A stretch of 64,000 nucleotides of DNA from Cavia porcellus (GCF_034190915.1 NW_026947507.1:33269001-33333000), one strand, 5' to 3'. Counted from the stretch's first letter, positions 1 to 12,503 are shown. Made by a program: numbers and translations. The notes: generated from the sequence alone by a model not told the origin.

Positions 1-209
1 ATTCTCAGGCATTTTGTCATAGCAATGAAAACCTGACAAACACAACCATCAGGAAAATACAAACCAAAGTTACAATGAGCCATGATCTCACTCTAGAAAG
101 AGTGGTTATTACCAAAAAGACAAGAAGAAGAAGAAAAAATTGTGGGAGGTAATGACAACAATGACCAGAAGATGAGGGAGAAGAAGAAAGATGTGGAGGG
201 GGAGGAAGA
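1..209. other. Non-coding, purine-rich intergenic sequence
   Basis: No gene is seen. From about 115 to 215 the + strand is strongly purine-rich (GAA/GGA-type runs with a few interruptions), a degenerate simple repeat. The open frame on the opposite strand here is only the Ser/Phe/Pro-rich translation of that purine tract. Confidence 0.6.
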
Positions 210-620
210 AAAAAGCAAACGCTGGTGAGGATTCAGTGAAATGGGGAGTTCCACGTGTAGCTGGTAGGAATGTAAATTAGTACATACAACCATTATGGAA
301 AACAGTATGGAAGTTCCTCTAACAATTAAAAATAGAACTATGATAGGATCTAACAGTATCTTTGCTGAGTGTATATTGAAAGGAAGTATATACTGAGTAT
401 ATATGAAACCTGTACGTCAAAGAAATATATTCCCTCTCATTTTTACCATAGCACTACTGGGAACAGTCAAGAAATGGAAGCAACCTGAGTGACCATTGAC
501 TGATGAAAAGATAAAATAGACAGATAAATGGATTTCAGCCATGGAAAAGGATGACATCCTGTCCTGTTTGATAATATGGATAGACCTAGAGGACATTATG
601 TTGTTGTTGTGAACAAACAC
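210..620 (+). mobile_element. Old L1 fragment (3' part of ORF2 region)
   Basis: The order of sequence resembles the end of L1 ORF2: a tggtaggaatgtaaatta segment, then an 'accattatggaaaacagtatggaag' type segment, and later 'gataaatggat' followed by a tract around 'gataatatggatagacctagag'. It is heavily mutated with no usable reading frame. Family assignment is by eye; the edges are approximate. Confidence 0.6.
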
Positions 621-2880
621 ACCAGAGCTGGGGGCCTTATGCAGGACCTTAGCAGAAGATGAAGGAAGATGGGTTAAATAATTTCTTTCAAGGTTATCTG
701 GGGCCAGATCACAGGTGGGAACAGATATTTGGTTAAACCTAAGCCACAGGATGGGGTTACAGGAAGTGACAGATCAACCTCGAAACTTTAGAGGAAGCAC
801 AGCAAAAACTTGGTAACCATCTTAAATTGCCCCTTCTTTGAGACGGAGAACAGTCTTAGTAAGATTCATCTCTAACTTTCTAGCCCTCAGCATGAGCAGA
901 ATTCCTCTGTGCCTAAAACAATCCATCATAGCACCACTGTGTGGGTGCCCCCCACTGCTCCAAGCCCTCAACTCAGATGCTGGTTTCTAAGAAAGGGCTC
1001 TCTGGAACAGGCTCTTCAGCTGTACCTTCTGCCCCCCAAAATATGTTAGGACAGACAAGGCCAAGCTAGTAGGAAGAAAAAGACAGGCACATCACAGGTA
1101 CCAAGATGGCACCGACACACCATCACTCTCATGCCTATATGTCTTTGGCTTCAACCAAACCTTAGACCCATCCTTCTTTCCTTTGACTTTTTAATCTGAT
1201 TTGGCTCAATGTCGATCCTGTTTCTTAGCAGTATTTAAAAAAAAAATGTAAAGGAAGGTTTAAAAAGTCACAGGAGCCTGAAAGGGGACAAGAGAAAGAA
1301 GGATAAAAGGGAAAGAGGTACTTGAAATGTATTGTAACTGAATGAAATCTAATGCACAAACTACTGAACCCAGCTGGCATTTAAATAGTTTTATAAGACC
1401 TCTGTAAGAAGCAATTATGTGAGAAAACTGAACAGAACATGAACAGAAAGGAGGTGTCACTGAGTGGTCACCTCTCCACGTCAAGACACATACCGTCAGT
1501 CCACTGCCCACTCAGCAAATAGCCGAACTGGGCCTCGGGGAAGGTATTTTGCAAATTCAATGGATTATCATCCCTTTTATAGACCATTTTAAAACATATG
1601 CAAGACTTATGAAACTTCCAAGTTCAGTTAAAACCACCACAGAGATAATTTGTCAAAGGCTTTTAAAACAATAAAATGCCTCCTTTCTGTGAGGGCTTTT
1701 TATTATTTTTATGGCTCACTAATAAAGGGGTGTGTCATGATAATCTATCCTCTAATGAATCTTTCCTGTCATCTTAGGACTTTGAAACTGAAAAATCTGG
1801 AGTAAATGTAAATGTTTTCCCAGCCCCTCCAAAGGTATAAAATTAAAGAGGCTTGTTATCCAATAATGAAAATGTTCTACTTAAAGGATATCTCATTTTC
1901 AAGCGACCCAACTGTGGAACAATCAACAATAACAGGCTTTATGTCCAAATAAGAGAGGAGGAGAATGGCATAGCATGCTTGCCCTTGGTCAAGTGGGGTT
2001 ATATTTAAACAATGAGGGATAAGAAGGCCTATAAGACATGGTCCAGGGAAAATATGCAAGCTATTTTTTTTTAAATATGGGAATTTTGCTCCAAATTTTC
2101 TAATAAAACCCTTTTTGTTTTCTAAATTTATTCCCTGCACTATTCCCCCACTTACTAAAAGGAGTTAAAGTGTTGTTAAAAATCTATGATACTGAATCAG
2201 AGGCAACAGAGATGGAAAGGGGACAGAAAATCAGGAACCTATATCCCAGCAGGCCTGGTTCCCTAGTCTCCGCATAAGTGAGAGCCACTGTGCAGGACTG
2301 GAGAGGAGAGATGTATGTAAAACATCAACCCGGGAGGACACAAATACTGAGAACTCCAGCATCCCCCATGTGGTGGGAAACAGGAAGTGGGAACTGGAGA
2401 CATAACGTATTTGACAAAAATGTTTCCCTCTGTTGTCCACCTCCAGGGAAAAGGGCTGCTCTTCCTAATTAGGATGCAGACAGCATGTGACAGCTTTGAG
2501 CCATTACATGTCACCACAAACCAAAGGGAAAACATTAAAGAATTTCCTGAATTTGCAGTGATACATCCACTTGCAATGTCTAGGACACTTACTTTTAAGA
2601 ATAGCTGCTTGTTTTTAATATGATAAAAATTTAAAGGGAAGGGAAAACAAAGTTGAGCACTAATAAATCTTGTCAAAGCTTCATATCATTGCAGTCTAAT
2701 GAAAAGATGGCACCAATTAAGTTACGCTTTCTACTGCAATTTATACAGCATAGTCTTTTGCAAAGAAAACAATGCCAAGAACCAAAATAACACAAAGGGA
2801 AATTTTCTTACTAGAATCTTGAAGCTATGAAAAACACTCACAAGACCAATTCAGAGGTGGATGTCAGTAATGCACCATCA
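621..2880. other. Intergenic, no gene recognised
   Basis: AT-rich single-copy-looking sequence. Short overlapping frames at 1877-2140 and 2263-2676 have no recognisable domain or codon pattern and overlap one another on both strands, so I treat them as chance. No RNA gene or clear mobile element was recognised. Confidence 0.5.
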
Positions 2881-2884
2881 TATC

Positions 2885-3275
2885 TTTATAGACACTTTAT
2901 ACCTCTTGAGGTGCTATTATGTACATTACTTTATGTTACCATCATAGTAATTATCATTCTCATGTGAGGAAACCAACCCAGACAAGTAACTCAGGTTCAT
3001 GAACAAGTGAGTTATTAATGGAGTCGGTTCTGTAAACCAGGTTCCAAAAGCCCCAACCCAATATTTTTATTATTTTCCTCTTAATTAATGACATATTTGC
3101 TTAAGGAGGAAATTCATTTCCTTAAGAAAGGCAGCATTTTATGGTTTGTCAAGACCATGGGCTCTGAAAACATACAAAACTAAGTTTCAAATCCTGCTTT
3201 GTGCTAGCTTAGTTGTCTAATGTTAGACAAGAAACCTATCCCTCTGGGCCTCAGTTTTATCATCCACAAAATGGG
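2885..3275 (+). repeat. MIR-type SINE remnants (two pieces)
   Basis: Two pieces of MIR-like sequence. The first (about 2885-3060) has the style of an ancient tRNA-derived MIR 3' half. The second (about 3145-3275) shows the typical order of a 'gggctctgaaaac' start, 'caaatcctgcttt', then 'ctgggcctcagttttatcatc' and 'aaaatggggataat'. Divergence is high, as expected for this ancient family. Confidence 0.6.
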
Positions 3276-3717
3276 GATAATTGGATAAGGACCTCATGCT
3301 AGGCATGGGCAACAGTATCATAGAAATATTTTTCATTGCAACCAGTAGGACAATAAGGACAATTCTCATCCTTGGGGACCAGGGTATGTGCCTGGCAACC
3401 AGCATTTCAACACATCAAAACACAATGAGAAGTCCATGCATGATGTTCCATCCTCTCTCATACCCATCACTGGACTGGCCAGCCATGTCACTGAGACCAG
3501 AGTAACCTGGAGCACCTCAGCTTGCTATGCTGGACGGCAGTGGCCTTTGCTCTGCAGCATACCTTGGCATATCCTGACTATTGTTACTCATGTACCAAGA
3601 TAAAGACAAAGTAAAATTAAAGTGCATTTTTGATACATTGGGCAGTCACTGATTAATAAACATCAGCCCTCATTGTATTTGCTGCACAGAAAAGAGATCT
3701 GTGAAATAAGATGCTAA

Positions 3718-3829
3718 CCTTTTTTTTTTTTTTTTTGTCTTTTTCCTTTTTATCGGTACCGGGGATCGAACTCACAACTGCCTGTTTGCAAAGCAGGCGC
3801 TTATGCCGCTGAGCTAAATCCCCAGCCCC
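3718..3829 (-). mobile_element. ID-type tRNA-derived SINE, full length, with TSD
   Basis: Read on the minus strand this is a tRNA-like head: ggggctggggatttagctc (A box), then a B box around gttcgatccccggtacc, followed by an A-rich tail, seen on + as a T run at the left end. A 10-bp target-site duplication aagatgctaa lies at 3708-3717 and 3830-3839, so the boundaries are firm. This head is of the type common in squirrel-family genomes. The intact A and B boxes suggest a rather young copy. Confidence 0.9.
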
Positions 3830-3839
3830 AAGATGCTAA

Positions 3840-6800
3840 TCTTACACCAAATGTGTAATCCATTCTTTTCTTCAACTGTTTACTGAGTTTCCACACATGC
3901 AAGGCACGATGCAGGGAGCCGATACACAACAGTCAGCAAGACAGCGCAGTGGCTCATTCAACTCTCAAGACATGAGTGACAGTTCTAAAAACAGTCTAGA
4001 TCTCTTTTCTGAAAGAGTCTATAGCTCTTTATACACATGTAGCGATGTGTGCTAAAAATCTGGACAGGATGGAATCCTGCCTGGCAAGGAATCTGAGGTA
4101 TAACAGCTCTCAACTTACTAGATCCAAGACCTCAACCCTGCCCATAAAGAGGGTTCACTGAGGCATGCTGCGTACATATGACAACTTCTAATGTGTAGTG
4201 CACCTGGCTGCAAATAGCAAAAATGTACAAGATCTTCAATTTCCACCAATGATATCTTAGTGAACAAATGCTTATTAGCATGAACATCTCACCCAACAGC
4301 CCACAGCACTTGCTAGCCGTGTCCTTAGTGGAGCAGCAAACACTGTGCACCTACTTCATTTGTGAAATATATACACATACATACCAACATGTGTACTACA
4401 CTTGTGTGGAAAATGACTTCGGATTAAGGAAATTTAAAGTGCATGATGCCCCATGAATGTCTACTAATTTTAAAAATCTAGTTTTCTCCTTGATTCCTGA
4501 AGCTGTACTTTCCCGGAGCAGGAAATTCTCCTGTGAATCCTTGGAACTCAGCCACTAGGACACACTTGAGTGGACACCAGACAGCTGCCAGACACATTCT
4601 CAGTGCCACAGCTTTCAGTCCCAAGGGCAGCCATATTTTCATTTACTTGGGTGACGGAAAATACAGTTGAACTGAGACACAAAATCAGTACTCCACTCCA
4701 TCAGAGAAAAAAGTATTAAAGTCTGAGCAGATTCCTGTAGAATTTATAATTGAGGCACTGTAACTTTTCTCAGTAGTTGATCTGCCACCTTCAAATCTAA
4801 TTTAAATTTCCAACAATTCTGCTTTAGGAGTTTTTTCCATAAAATTTGGTCTCTGCCTGCCTTGTCTGTTGTAAATTCTACTAACCGAATTCTGCACTGC
4901 CTTATCCTCCTCTTGAATAAATCTACACTTGAAGAAGAAAGGATTAGCAAACCCCTTTTATGTTTCAGAAAGTTCACTTAGGAGTTTAAGGCCTAAACTT
5001 CTGTTGTTGCTCCTTTCAGATTATCCAGAGTTGGATTCAGAACCTGAACAATTATATTTTCCTAGGACACAAAAGTGAAGCCCTCATGAAACCCATTCAG
5101 ATTGGGATCCACCCTATAAAGTTCAGGCTACTTAAACATAAATTTTCTGACTCATGTCCCTTACAGCCCTCTCTGTCTAGGGGTTGTCAAGTCTTCTGGA
5201 GATTCGGACATCCGTGTGTCATCAGTAACAGACCCTGATCAGCCCTTTGTCTCTTTTTCTAGCCCTCTCTCTCTTTTTCTCTCCTCCTCCCAAAAAGACC
5301 TTACAAAATATGAAGGCTTTTTCAGAACACCCAGAAATCTTGACCCTGTGGCTTATCCCATGGAGTCTGGGCTCTCTCGTGATAACAGACGTGGAAGATA
5401 ATTGGATAATTAGCCAGGTTTATAAAATGTCTTCATCTAGTGAGGAAGATACGTTGGAAACAACCGGATTCCAGATTTAGAGCACTGAACACACCTGAGA
5501 GGAATCTACATTTTTTGATGGCAAATATTTTTGTCGAGACAACTACTGAATAAAGCAGCCCAACTGCATGGGACACATCAATAAATGTGTCCCACGAAGG
5601 ACACGACCCTAATACATTTTTAAAGTTTCACGGCACACACTTGGGTACTTTCTAAATGTATGAAAACATTTTGAAATATTACTGAGAAAAAAACAAAGAA
5701 ACAAAACCTGAGGAATTTACTGATATCTTCATGTAGAAGTGTTTTAAAGACACTAAGCAAACAAACAAAAAAACCCTCTCAAGTCAAGGGGGTGTAGATG
5801 TAGAAAGTGAAAGAAAGCAAGGATGATAACTGACCTGTGGCCCCCAAAGGTGGACAGCACCAGGCCAGCACTTTAGGGGACAGGACCCTGAGTGAACTTT
5901 TTATGTAAAGAACCAGAGAGTTAAGTATTTTAGGCAACTTGAGCTGCACACAATTTCTGTTACAGATTATCTTTTCATTTATTTGACAACTTGTTAGAAG
6001 TTTAAAAATCATTCTCAGTTCAAGGGCTACTCGATGGTGGCATCTGTCCTGCAAACTATCACAGGCCCAGTCTCCTTGTCGTGTCCTGGCACACACTTGC
6101 CATGGTACCAGACAAAATGATGAAAACACAAAAAACCAAGAGGCTGCTGCTGCTCAGCAAGAGGTGCCTTGCAAAACAGGCCCTAAAACAGAGCTGGACT
6201 CTGCATAAATCATGTTATTGGTTTTACACAGTTCCAAGAGAAATCCAGAGCTGTGTTTCCTTTTAGTTTTTATTTTGCAAGCTATTACTTTGCTGAGGCC
6301 AAAGGAGATAATGGGACCAAAAATTATGCAAAATTATTATTTCAAATTTAAAAGGTTGAAATAATTAAGTTCTAGAAAATAACTGTCAGAAGAATAAACA
6401 CAATCTCAGTAAGTAAAGTGTACTATAGCTATAATGATTAAAGTATACATGCAGGGTACACTAAACAGCAGATCAATAAAACAAAACTAGCACAGATTCA
6501 GACCCTAAGAAACATAAGACATCAATTCGCAATGGAGCATTGACAAACATCTGTTGGGGAATACAAAGACTTAGTAAGAGAAGCCTTCTGGGCCAACTGA
6601 TCATCTCTGGGAAGAAAATCAAAGTAAGGGTTTTTTTTTTAACTTTCATCTCAAAATATACTTCAAAACAAATGCCAACTAAATCATAAAGTTTAGCCAT
6701 TCCTTTGAAGGCTCTAGAAGAATACATAAATATTGATTTTCTTTCTGTATGGGGAAACTCTAAAACTATGGCAGGAATCATACACACACGACATACGTTA

Positions 6801-6902
6801 TTACTCAAAATTAAAATTTAGCAAATTAAATTAATGAAATTTTATACTATAAAGTTATATTTATATATGTAGAGTATCAGTACACTTACAATTATATATT
6901 AT
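3840..6902. other. Intergenic, no gene recognised
   Basis: No exon or RNA gene was recognised. A segment at about 5880-6075 reads like an old interspersed repeat (a 'gtgaactttttatgtaaagaacc' type start), possibly a hAT-derived element, but I could not place it firmly. The frame at 5779-6129 runs through this and is not supported as a gene. Confidence 0.45.
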
Positions 6903-7368
6903 TGTTGTAGTTTGGATTTGAAATGTTTCCTAAAATCTCAGATCCTATAAACTTGGTAGCCAGCTGATGGTCTTTTGGAGAATGACTGGGTTATGAGGAT
7001 TCTAATTTTGTCAAGTGCATTAATCCTTTTATGAGATCCCATTTTGATGGCATGATTTGGAAGTAACAGAAAAAAGAGTAGGCCATTTGGAAGGAAGTGA
7101 GTCATGGGGGCGTGGCCTCGGCATTACATCTGGGCCCTTCCGGGCCCTGCTCTGGTTCCTTCCCTTCCGGTTCCTGGCTGCCATGAGGTGAGCAGCTTTC
7201 CTCCAGCCTGCTTCCACCGTGAGGCTTCTCCTGCCTGCAGCACTTGAAGCAATGCAGCCAGCTGACCATGGCCTGAAACCTCAGAAACCATAACCTGAAA
7301 TAAATCTTTCTTCTTTCAAGTTCTTTATGTCAGCTATTTTGTCACAGTACACAAAGCTAACTAATGTA
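6903..7368 (+). mobile_element. MaLR-type solo LTR (ERV3/ERVL-MaLR)
   Basis: It starts with a tgttgtagtttggatttgaaatg head and ends in an '...aaagctaactaatgta' tail, the typical ends of MaLR LTRs. An aataaa signal (in cctgaaataaatcttt) lies near the 3' end. A pyrimidine-rich, more GC-rich block precedes it (about 7080-7260). The flanking five bases (attat left, attag right) match at four of five, consistent with a worn 5-bp target duplication. No internal retroviral sequence is attached. Confidence 0.7.
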
Positions 7369-7659
7369 ATTAGTATATTATATATTATAGTATATACTAT
7401 AAATAATATAACACATTAAAATGCTAAATTAATACTAGCCAATGAAACATCAGGAAAAAATATTTTAAAAAGCTAACAATAGCTAATTAAGAAAATATAT
7501 CTAGCAATAGATACAATGTCAATATCTTAATCTATAAAGATTTCTTAGAAGATCTAAGAGGAACAATTAATTGCAACAGGAAAAAAGGTTTTTTTAAAGA
7601 ATAAAAAAGTTAATATACCAATTAAAATCTAACTTCATTGGTAATATGGCAAATTAAGA

Positions 7660-8180
7660 CAACATCACTAGTTTTTACTGATCAAATTAGCCACACTAGC
7701 ATATGATTCCTGCTGGGTGAATCCAAGCTCCAACCCCCTGTGGAATGGAAACTGGCTCGGTCACTCCAGTAAATAATCTGGCAAGCATTATGTACTATGC
7801 ATCTTTCCAGTGCTCTTACTTTTTGATGTGGTAATTTCACCTCAAGAAATCCATCTAGAAGTAACAATCATAAATACATATATGCATAAAGATGTACATG
7901 GGGTCATTATTCATAAACCTGGAAACAATTTAAATGCCTAGCACTGAAGAGTGTTATGGCATAAACATATTATGAAATGCTACATTACTAGTAAAATTAT
8001 GCTTATGAAAAGCTTTTAATAAGGGAGAATTTATTATGACCGCTGGTAAATATTTCATATATATAAATTCATCTATGTACACAGGCATATCCATAAATTC
8101 ACACTCAAAGACTTAAATGAAGTATGTCAAAATGATTAATAGTGGTTATCACTACAATCCCACTGGAAAGTAACTTAGGT
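7660..8180 (+). mobile_element. Degenerate L1/HAL1-type fragment
   Basis: The segment follows the order of an old L1 ORF2 3' region: 'gtggaatggaaactggc', 'gtggtaatttcacctcaagaaatcc', then 'aaagatgtacatggggtcattattcataa' style sequence and 'ggaaacaatttaaatgcc'. It has no usable frame. The edges are approximate and the subfamily is not assigned. Confidence 0.55.
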
Positions 8181-10375
8181 GGGCAACTTTTATTCTATAC
8201 TATAGATTATTATAGTTACATAGTACTATAGTAATATAGTACTATATATAGTCACGATAGGTATCTTTTATTCTTTGGATATTTCTGCATTTCTATATTC
8301 TACAAAGTTAATAATTATTTATTTCTTATTTTCTATAGATTCAGAAATTCCATGGATTTCCACTGCCAAAAACACATAACTATGAGGCACTTCTCTCTTG
8401 ACATCCCACAGTTTTCTTTGTGTATTATAAATTCTACCTAATAAACCTCTTTGTGCCTCTTCAAAAAATCAACATAATAATAATTGGTTAAAAAAAAAAA
8501 GAACTGAAAGGCAGATCTTGACCCCCTTGACAGGAGGAAAAGAAATGTTGATACAAAGCCAAAAGTCATTCTAGATGACAGATTTACAGAACTGATAATG
8601 AACTCTGGTATCTACCCTAAGACTCTGTATTACAGATTAGAAAGCACTGTCAATGTCTTAGGAAATTACGCACATTCTAAACTTGTCAACCTCCTGCATG
8701 AGATAGGTTACTATTCTGGCATAAATATCAGAACGATTTTCTACATAGGCAAAACACAGTTTAAGAGCAGAAACCAAATTCTGATCAAATAGAAAGAATC
8801 CATGTAAAAGTCCTGCAAGTAACAAAGTTTAACACATTAAAAGAAAACTAATTAATAATCTTGACTCTGATATTATTAGATTGTCAGAGCAAAACATTAT
8901 AATTAATGGGGGCCTGCTGACACTGACAGGAAGCTGGGAAATATGACTCTCCAGTTACTTGATTTTAACACAATGAACAAAGGAAACAATGTACTGGGGT
9001 TATTATAAATCAAATAGGGAAAATGAGTGACTCTAGGGAGCATGATGCAATAGTAATGAGCCATAACAGTAGGGCACACAAAGCACCCTCTAATTAGGAC
9101 ACAAAGGCTACAATCCCAATGAAGATATCCAAAGGTATAAGAAACACTCCAGTACCAAATTCTCTTTGATGAAGAACAGATTTTGGAGTCACATATACAA
9201 ACAGTGAAATCTCACCCAGTTAATTCAGCCACTAATACACTGCTGAAGGTTCTAACCTCCTAGAAAACCGATCTCCTTGGCTGTCAGGCACAGACAATAA
9301 TTAATCCTGAAAGAAGAATTTAAGGGGTAACAGTATAGATATAGGATACCTGGTTCACAGCCCAACATGCCTCGCAATGAATTTTATAGTTTGCCCAACT
9401 AATGATAGGCCTATGACAAAAGATGAGATGACACCGAGGCCAGTTGTGGCTCTCTAAGGCTGTGGGCACCGCTTTCCTCAGCCTAAAACCTGCAGGCACA
9501 GAAAAAATGCCTTGCTTTGTGCTGGCAGCAGGGCTGGGACACGTAGAAAGAGGGTCATGGCCTGAGAGGGCCTGCAGGTTTCCCTAGGGCACAGCGGACC
9601 TGAGCTCTGGCCACCACACCGAAGCTCAGACCCTGGACACTGGAACAGATCTGAGAATGAAAAGATAAGAAAAACAGCAAACTGCTTCACCAGAGAAGGA
9701 ACAATGCAACCAGGGAAGGGTAAGGAAAAGGTGCACTATATGAATACGACAAGCCTGATAAGCAAATGAAAAATAAGAAGGCATAATTTGAGTGAGAAGT
9801 CAACAGATCTAGAATAAACCTACTGAACAATACTTTAAAAGAGATGTGGAACACAAAGGGGGAAGAAAATCGGCAGTCATGGGAAGAATTAATGAAGACA
9901 AAAATCAATATTACTCAGTAAAAAAGGAAAAGCACTAAAAATACGAGATAAGTGTGTGTAAAGTAAGGACACTATATAGCATGCATCAGAATCCATAAAA
10001 AATTAGACAATGACCTTGATAAGACAGAGAGAAAGAGAGAGAGACAGAGAGGGCGCTCTGGCCATTGTTAGAAGCTAAGGAAAGATCCTGTGTGATATTG
10101 CAGATCATTGAAAGGTAAAGGGCAATTCTGATGACTTGTCAATGAATGGAGCCTCCGTTTCCAGAGAAGTAGTAAAGATAATTTAAAGAGATGCTGAAAT
10201 CATTAGCACCATTAAAATTGATCGTAATTACAGTAAGCGTAGTTGAAGTAGGAGCAATGAGTCTTTATTGAGAAGGAACAATTGTGTCTAGCTAACAGTT
10301 ATGGTGGTGTCCTACAGTGTTGGAAGCATTCTTATTTTCAGTGGCAAGACTAGCATAATACAAAAGGAAGCACCC
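8181..10375. other. Intergenic, no gene recognised
   Basis: Single-copy-looking AT-rich DNA. An AT-palindromic patch of tatagta/tactata units lies at about 8195-8260. A short GA-rich run lies at about 10023-10055. No exon, RNA gene or clear transposon was recognised. Homeodomain-like TAATTA motifs occur around 8865-9100, which is weak evidence for anything regulatory. Confidence 0.45.
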
Positions 10376-10378
10376 TTC

Positions 10379-10520
10379 TGAGTCAGAATGACCTGGGCAT
10401 GAGTCTTCATTGTCCCCTTTGTAGTCTGCAAACGTCAGTTAAGCTCTGTCACACTATGCCTTCATCTATCAAAGGGATATACAAGTATCAGTATCGGACT
10501 TCTTGATGCTTGGAATCATT
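10379..10520 (+). repeat. MIR-type SINE remnant
   Basis: Recognisable MIR order: 'gagtcagaatgacctgggc', then a sequence in place of the 'cttcatctgtaaaatggg' motif ('cttcatctatcaaagggat'). Strongly diverged. Confidence 0.5.
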
Positions 10521-11532
10521 AACAATTAACTGACAAAAGACCTAGCATGTAGCAAGAATGGTAATGACTGTTATGCTTAACTGCATCCAGTGCTGGATAG
10601 ATACTAAAGAAATGGGGGGAAAAAAACACTTCCTTAGTGTTCACTGAGATGCTGCCGAGCTGCTAACAGTGAATGGTAGCTGTGTTGATAAATACTGTTT
10701 GGTGCTCAGCTTTTCAGATAATGTACTCACTGTCTCCTCGGGCCCTTGAAACACAGCAAGCACCATATAACTGAGTGATTCAGCTCACCCTGAGCATTGG
10801 AAAGCCCTACCCGTCTATTGATTAACTTCATAAGCCCACTTAGGCCAAGAGCAAATCTCACAGTGGGTTTCACAAACCCACAATGGCCAAGTATAACATC
10901 ACAGGCCACCCTAAAGTGAGATACTGGAGTCCTAAGGAGCTAGGAAATTCCCACTGGGTTGGGAGAGGTCACACTGATTTTCACATTGACCAAGTGCACT
11001 GTTCAATGCACTACATAACTAGAGTATTTCCTGATTGACATTGATGACTAAAAGTAGCTATGTTTATCTGCCTCTTGGAATGCTATCTTTTGTCTCTCTT
11101 CTTCCAATTACTTAGCTCATCTGCATATTCAAATATAGCCTAGTGATATCTGCCAAGAGGATTAACAATGTGTATCTCAGTGCAAATCCTAATTCTCAGC
11201 ACAAATTAGTTATGTGCCAGGAGAGCAGTGCATTATAAACTGTAGAATGCAGTGATGGAATCAGGCACAAAATGTGAAACACCTAAGAAGGGAAGTGTAA
11301 ATATTTTGGATTGCCCAAAAATCAATAAGCAAAGGCCAAGTAGTACATGAGACTAGGAATTAATAAAAGCTTTGGGTTTTATTCACTACAGAGTTTATAC
11401 TAAAACTTGAAAGTATTTGGAAAAAAATTGTTTTGTCTATACCTAAACAAAAGCGGTATGGTTAGCTCAGGTGGCAGTAAGAATTGCTACAATAGGACAT
11501 TTGAGTTAAAGAGGTTCGGTGTTGTGGCGATC
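10521..11532. other. Intergenic, no gene recognised
   Basis: No coding or RNA gene was recognised. The stretch at 11090-11250 is free of obvious repeats and contains octamer-like and TAATTA-like motifs, but I have no comparative evidence for function. Confidence 0.4.
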
Positions 11533-11548
11533 TCAGAACCTGGGCACA
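11533..11548. repeat. Target-site duplication, left copy (7SL retrocopy)
   Basis: The 16 bases tcagaacctgggcaca recur exactly at 11779-11794, flanking the 7SL-derived insert. This marks LINE-machinery retroposition. Confidence 0.85.
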
Positions 11549-11550
11549 AT

Positions 11551-11782
11551 GCCGGACGCGGTGGCGCGTGCCTGTAGTCCCAGCTACTCGGGAGGCTGAG
11601 GTGGGAGGATCTCTTGAGTTCAGGAGTTCTGGGCTGCAGTGCGCTATGCCGATCAAGTGTCCGCACTAAGTTCAGCATTAATATGGTGACCTCCCGGAAG
11701 TGGGGGACCACCAGGTTGCCTAAGGAGGGGTGAACCGGCCCAGGTCGGAAACGGAGCAGGTCAAAACTCCCGTGCTGATCAG
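11551..11782 (+). pseudogene. RN7SL pseudogene: 7SL RNA (signal recognition particle RNA) retropseudogene, 3'-truncated and tailless
   Basis: 7SL RNA is the RNA scaffold of the cytosolic signal recognition particle. The copy begins at the exact mature 5' end (gccggacgcggtggcgcg) and includes the Alu domain plus a large part of the central S domain ('ctatgccgatc', 'ggtgacctcccgg', 'ggaccaccaggttgcctaa', 'aggtcggaaacggagcagg'). The S-domain sequence shows that it is not an Alu or B1 SINE. It stops near 'gtgctgatcag', about 230 nt into a roughly 300-nt RNA. There is no A tail, and a 16-bp target duplication follows directly with a few bases of shared sequence at the junction. Scattered substitutions and the lost 3' end argue that it is dead. 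An external pol III promoter is not expected to have been copied. Confidence 0.92.
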
Positions 11783-11794
11783 AACCTGGGCACA
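11779..11794. repeat. Target-site duplication, right copy (7SL retrocopy)
   Basis: Exact 16-base match to 11533-11548. The first few bases overlap the end of the 7SL match, so the precise truncation point is ambiguous by about four bases. Confidence 0.85.
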
Positions 11795-11902
11795 GCAGGT
11801 AGTGCTGATAAGCTGGACAAATCAAAGAATATCATCAAAAGGACAGGCTTTGATGCAAACTGAAACAAAATACACTGTTGCTCCATTTACTGTTTCTTCC
11901 AA

Positions 11903-11906
<4 letters not shown>

Positions 11907-11950
<44 letters not shown>
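11907..11950 (+). repeat. (TG)22 microsatellite
   Basis: Uninterrupted dinucleotide run of 44 bp. It abuts the left end of a reverse-oriented SINE, so it probably grew in or beside that SINE's tail. Confidence 0.97.
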
Positions 11951-11952
<2 letters not shown>

Positions 11953-12082
11953 GTCGAATACTGGAGACTGAGCCCAGGGCCTGCATGCTGACCTACATTC
12001 GCAGCCCTTTTCATTTTTTATGGAGATTCAGTCTTGATAAATTATCCAGGTGCAACTCGAACTTGGCATTCCTTAACCCTAG
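11951..12082 (-). mobile_element. B1-dID type dimeric SINE (minus strand), left piece, split by an LTR
   Basis: Read on minus, this piece carries the ID-like half (on +: 'atactggagactgagcccagggcctgcatgctgac...gcagccc') followed by the B1-like half ('gagattcagtcttgataaattatcc' and 'gcaactcgaacttggcattcc'). The B1 half continues at 12504-12550 beyond the inserted MaLR LTR. Confidence 0.75.
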
Positions 12083-12503
12083 TGTTATGATTTGTATCTA
12101 GATGTCCCCCTAAAGCCTCATGCAGCCATAGGCAGTGGGCCTTTTGGAAGTGGCTAAATCTGCAGTTTGTAATTAACTCATGATCTAATGCTAGGATTAA
12201 AGGCACTGGGATTAAGAGTGAGTGATTGCTGAATCCATTCATTGATTGGATTGGCACTACCCTAATCCTGGTAAACTGGATAAAATATAAAGGACAGAAT
12301 GAGGTGTGTCTCAAGTTCTCTCTCATGCTCTCTTGTTGCTTTTGCTGTCTTCTGCCACTATGAACTATTGCCCCTCTATCATGTCACCCTGCTTGGAGCC
12401 AGCCAATTGTGGACTGAAATATATAAACTAAATAAACCTTTCCTCTTTTAACTCTGGGTGTCAGGTATTTTGTTCTAGCAATCAGAGAAAAGTAACTAAG
12501 ACA
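12083..12503 (+). mobile_element. MaLR-type solo LTR inserted in the SINE
   Basis: TG...CA element of 421 bp with a tgttatgatttgtatctagatgtcccc head, an 'aactaaataaacctttcc' polyadenylation region and an '...gtaactaagaca' tail, which is typical of MaLR LTRs. It interrupts a dimeric SINE: sequence on both sides joins into one B1-like half. The flanking bases (cctag left, ctcag right) match imperfectly, consistent with a decayed target duplication. Confidence 0.8.

Noticed and set aside
3718..3829. Functional tRNA gene
   Set aside because: The A and B boxes belong to an ID SINE: it has an A-rich tail and a target duplication, and lacks a proper tRNA 3' half.
5216..5480. Overlapping frames with an acidic Ser-rich end
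   Set aside because: Two frames overlap in different phases, and no domain or splice context supports either.
11551..11782. Alu or B1 SINE
   Set aside because: The sequence extends into the 7SL S domain, which Alu and B1 lack, so it is a 7SL RNA copy.
11730..12101. 123-codon frame containing a Cys-Val repeat
   Set aside because: The repeat is the (TG)22 microsatellite in translation; the frame joins a 7SL copy, a microsatellite and a SINE.
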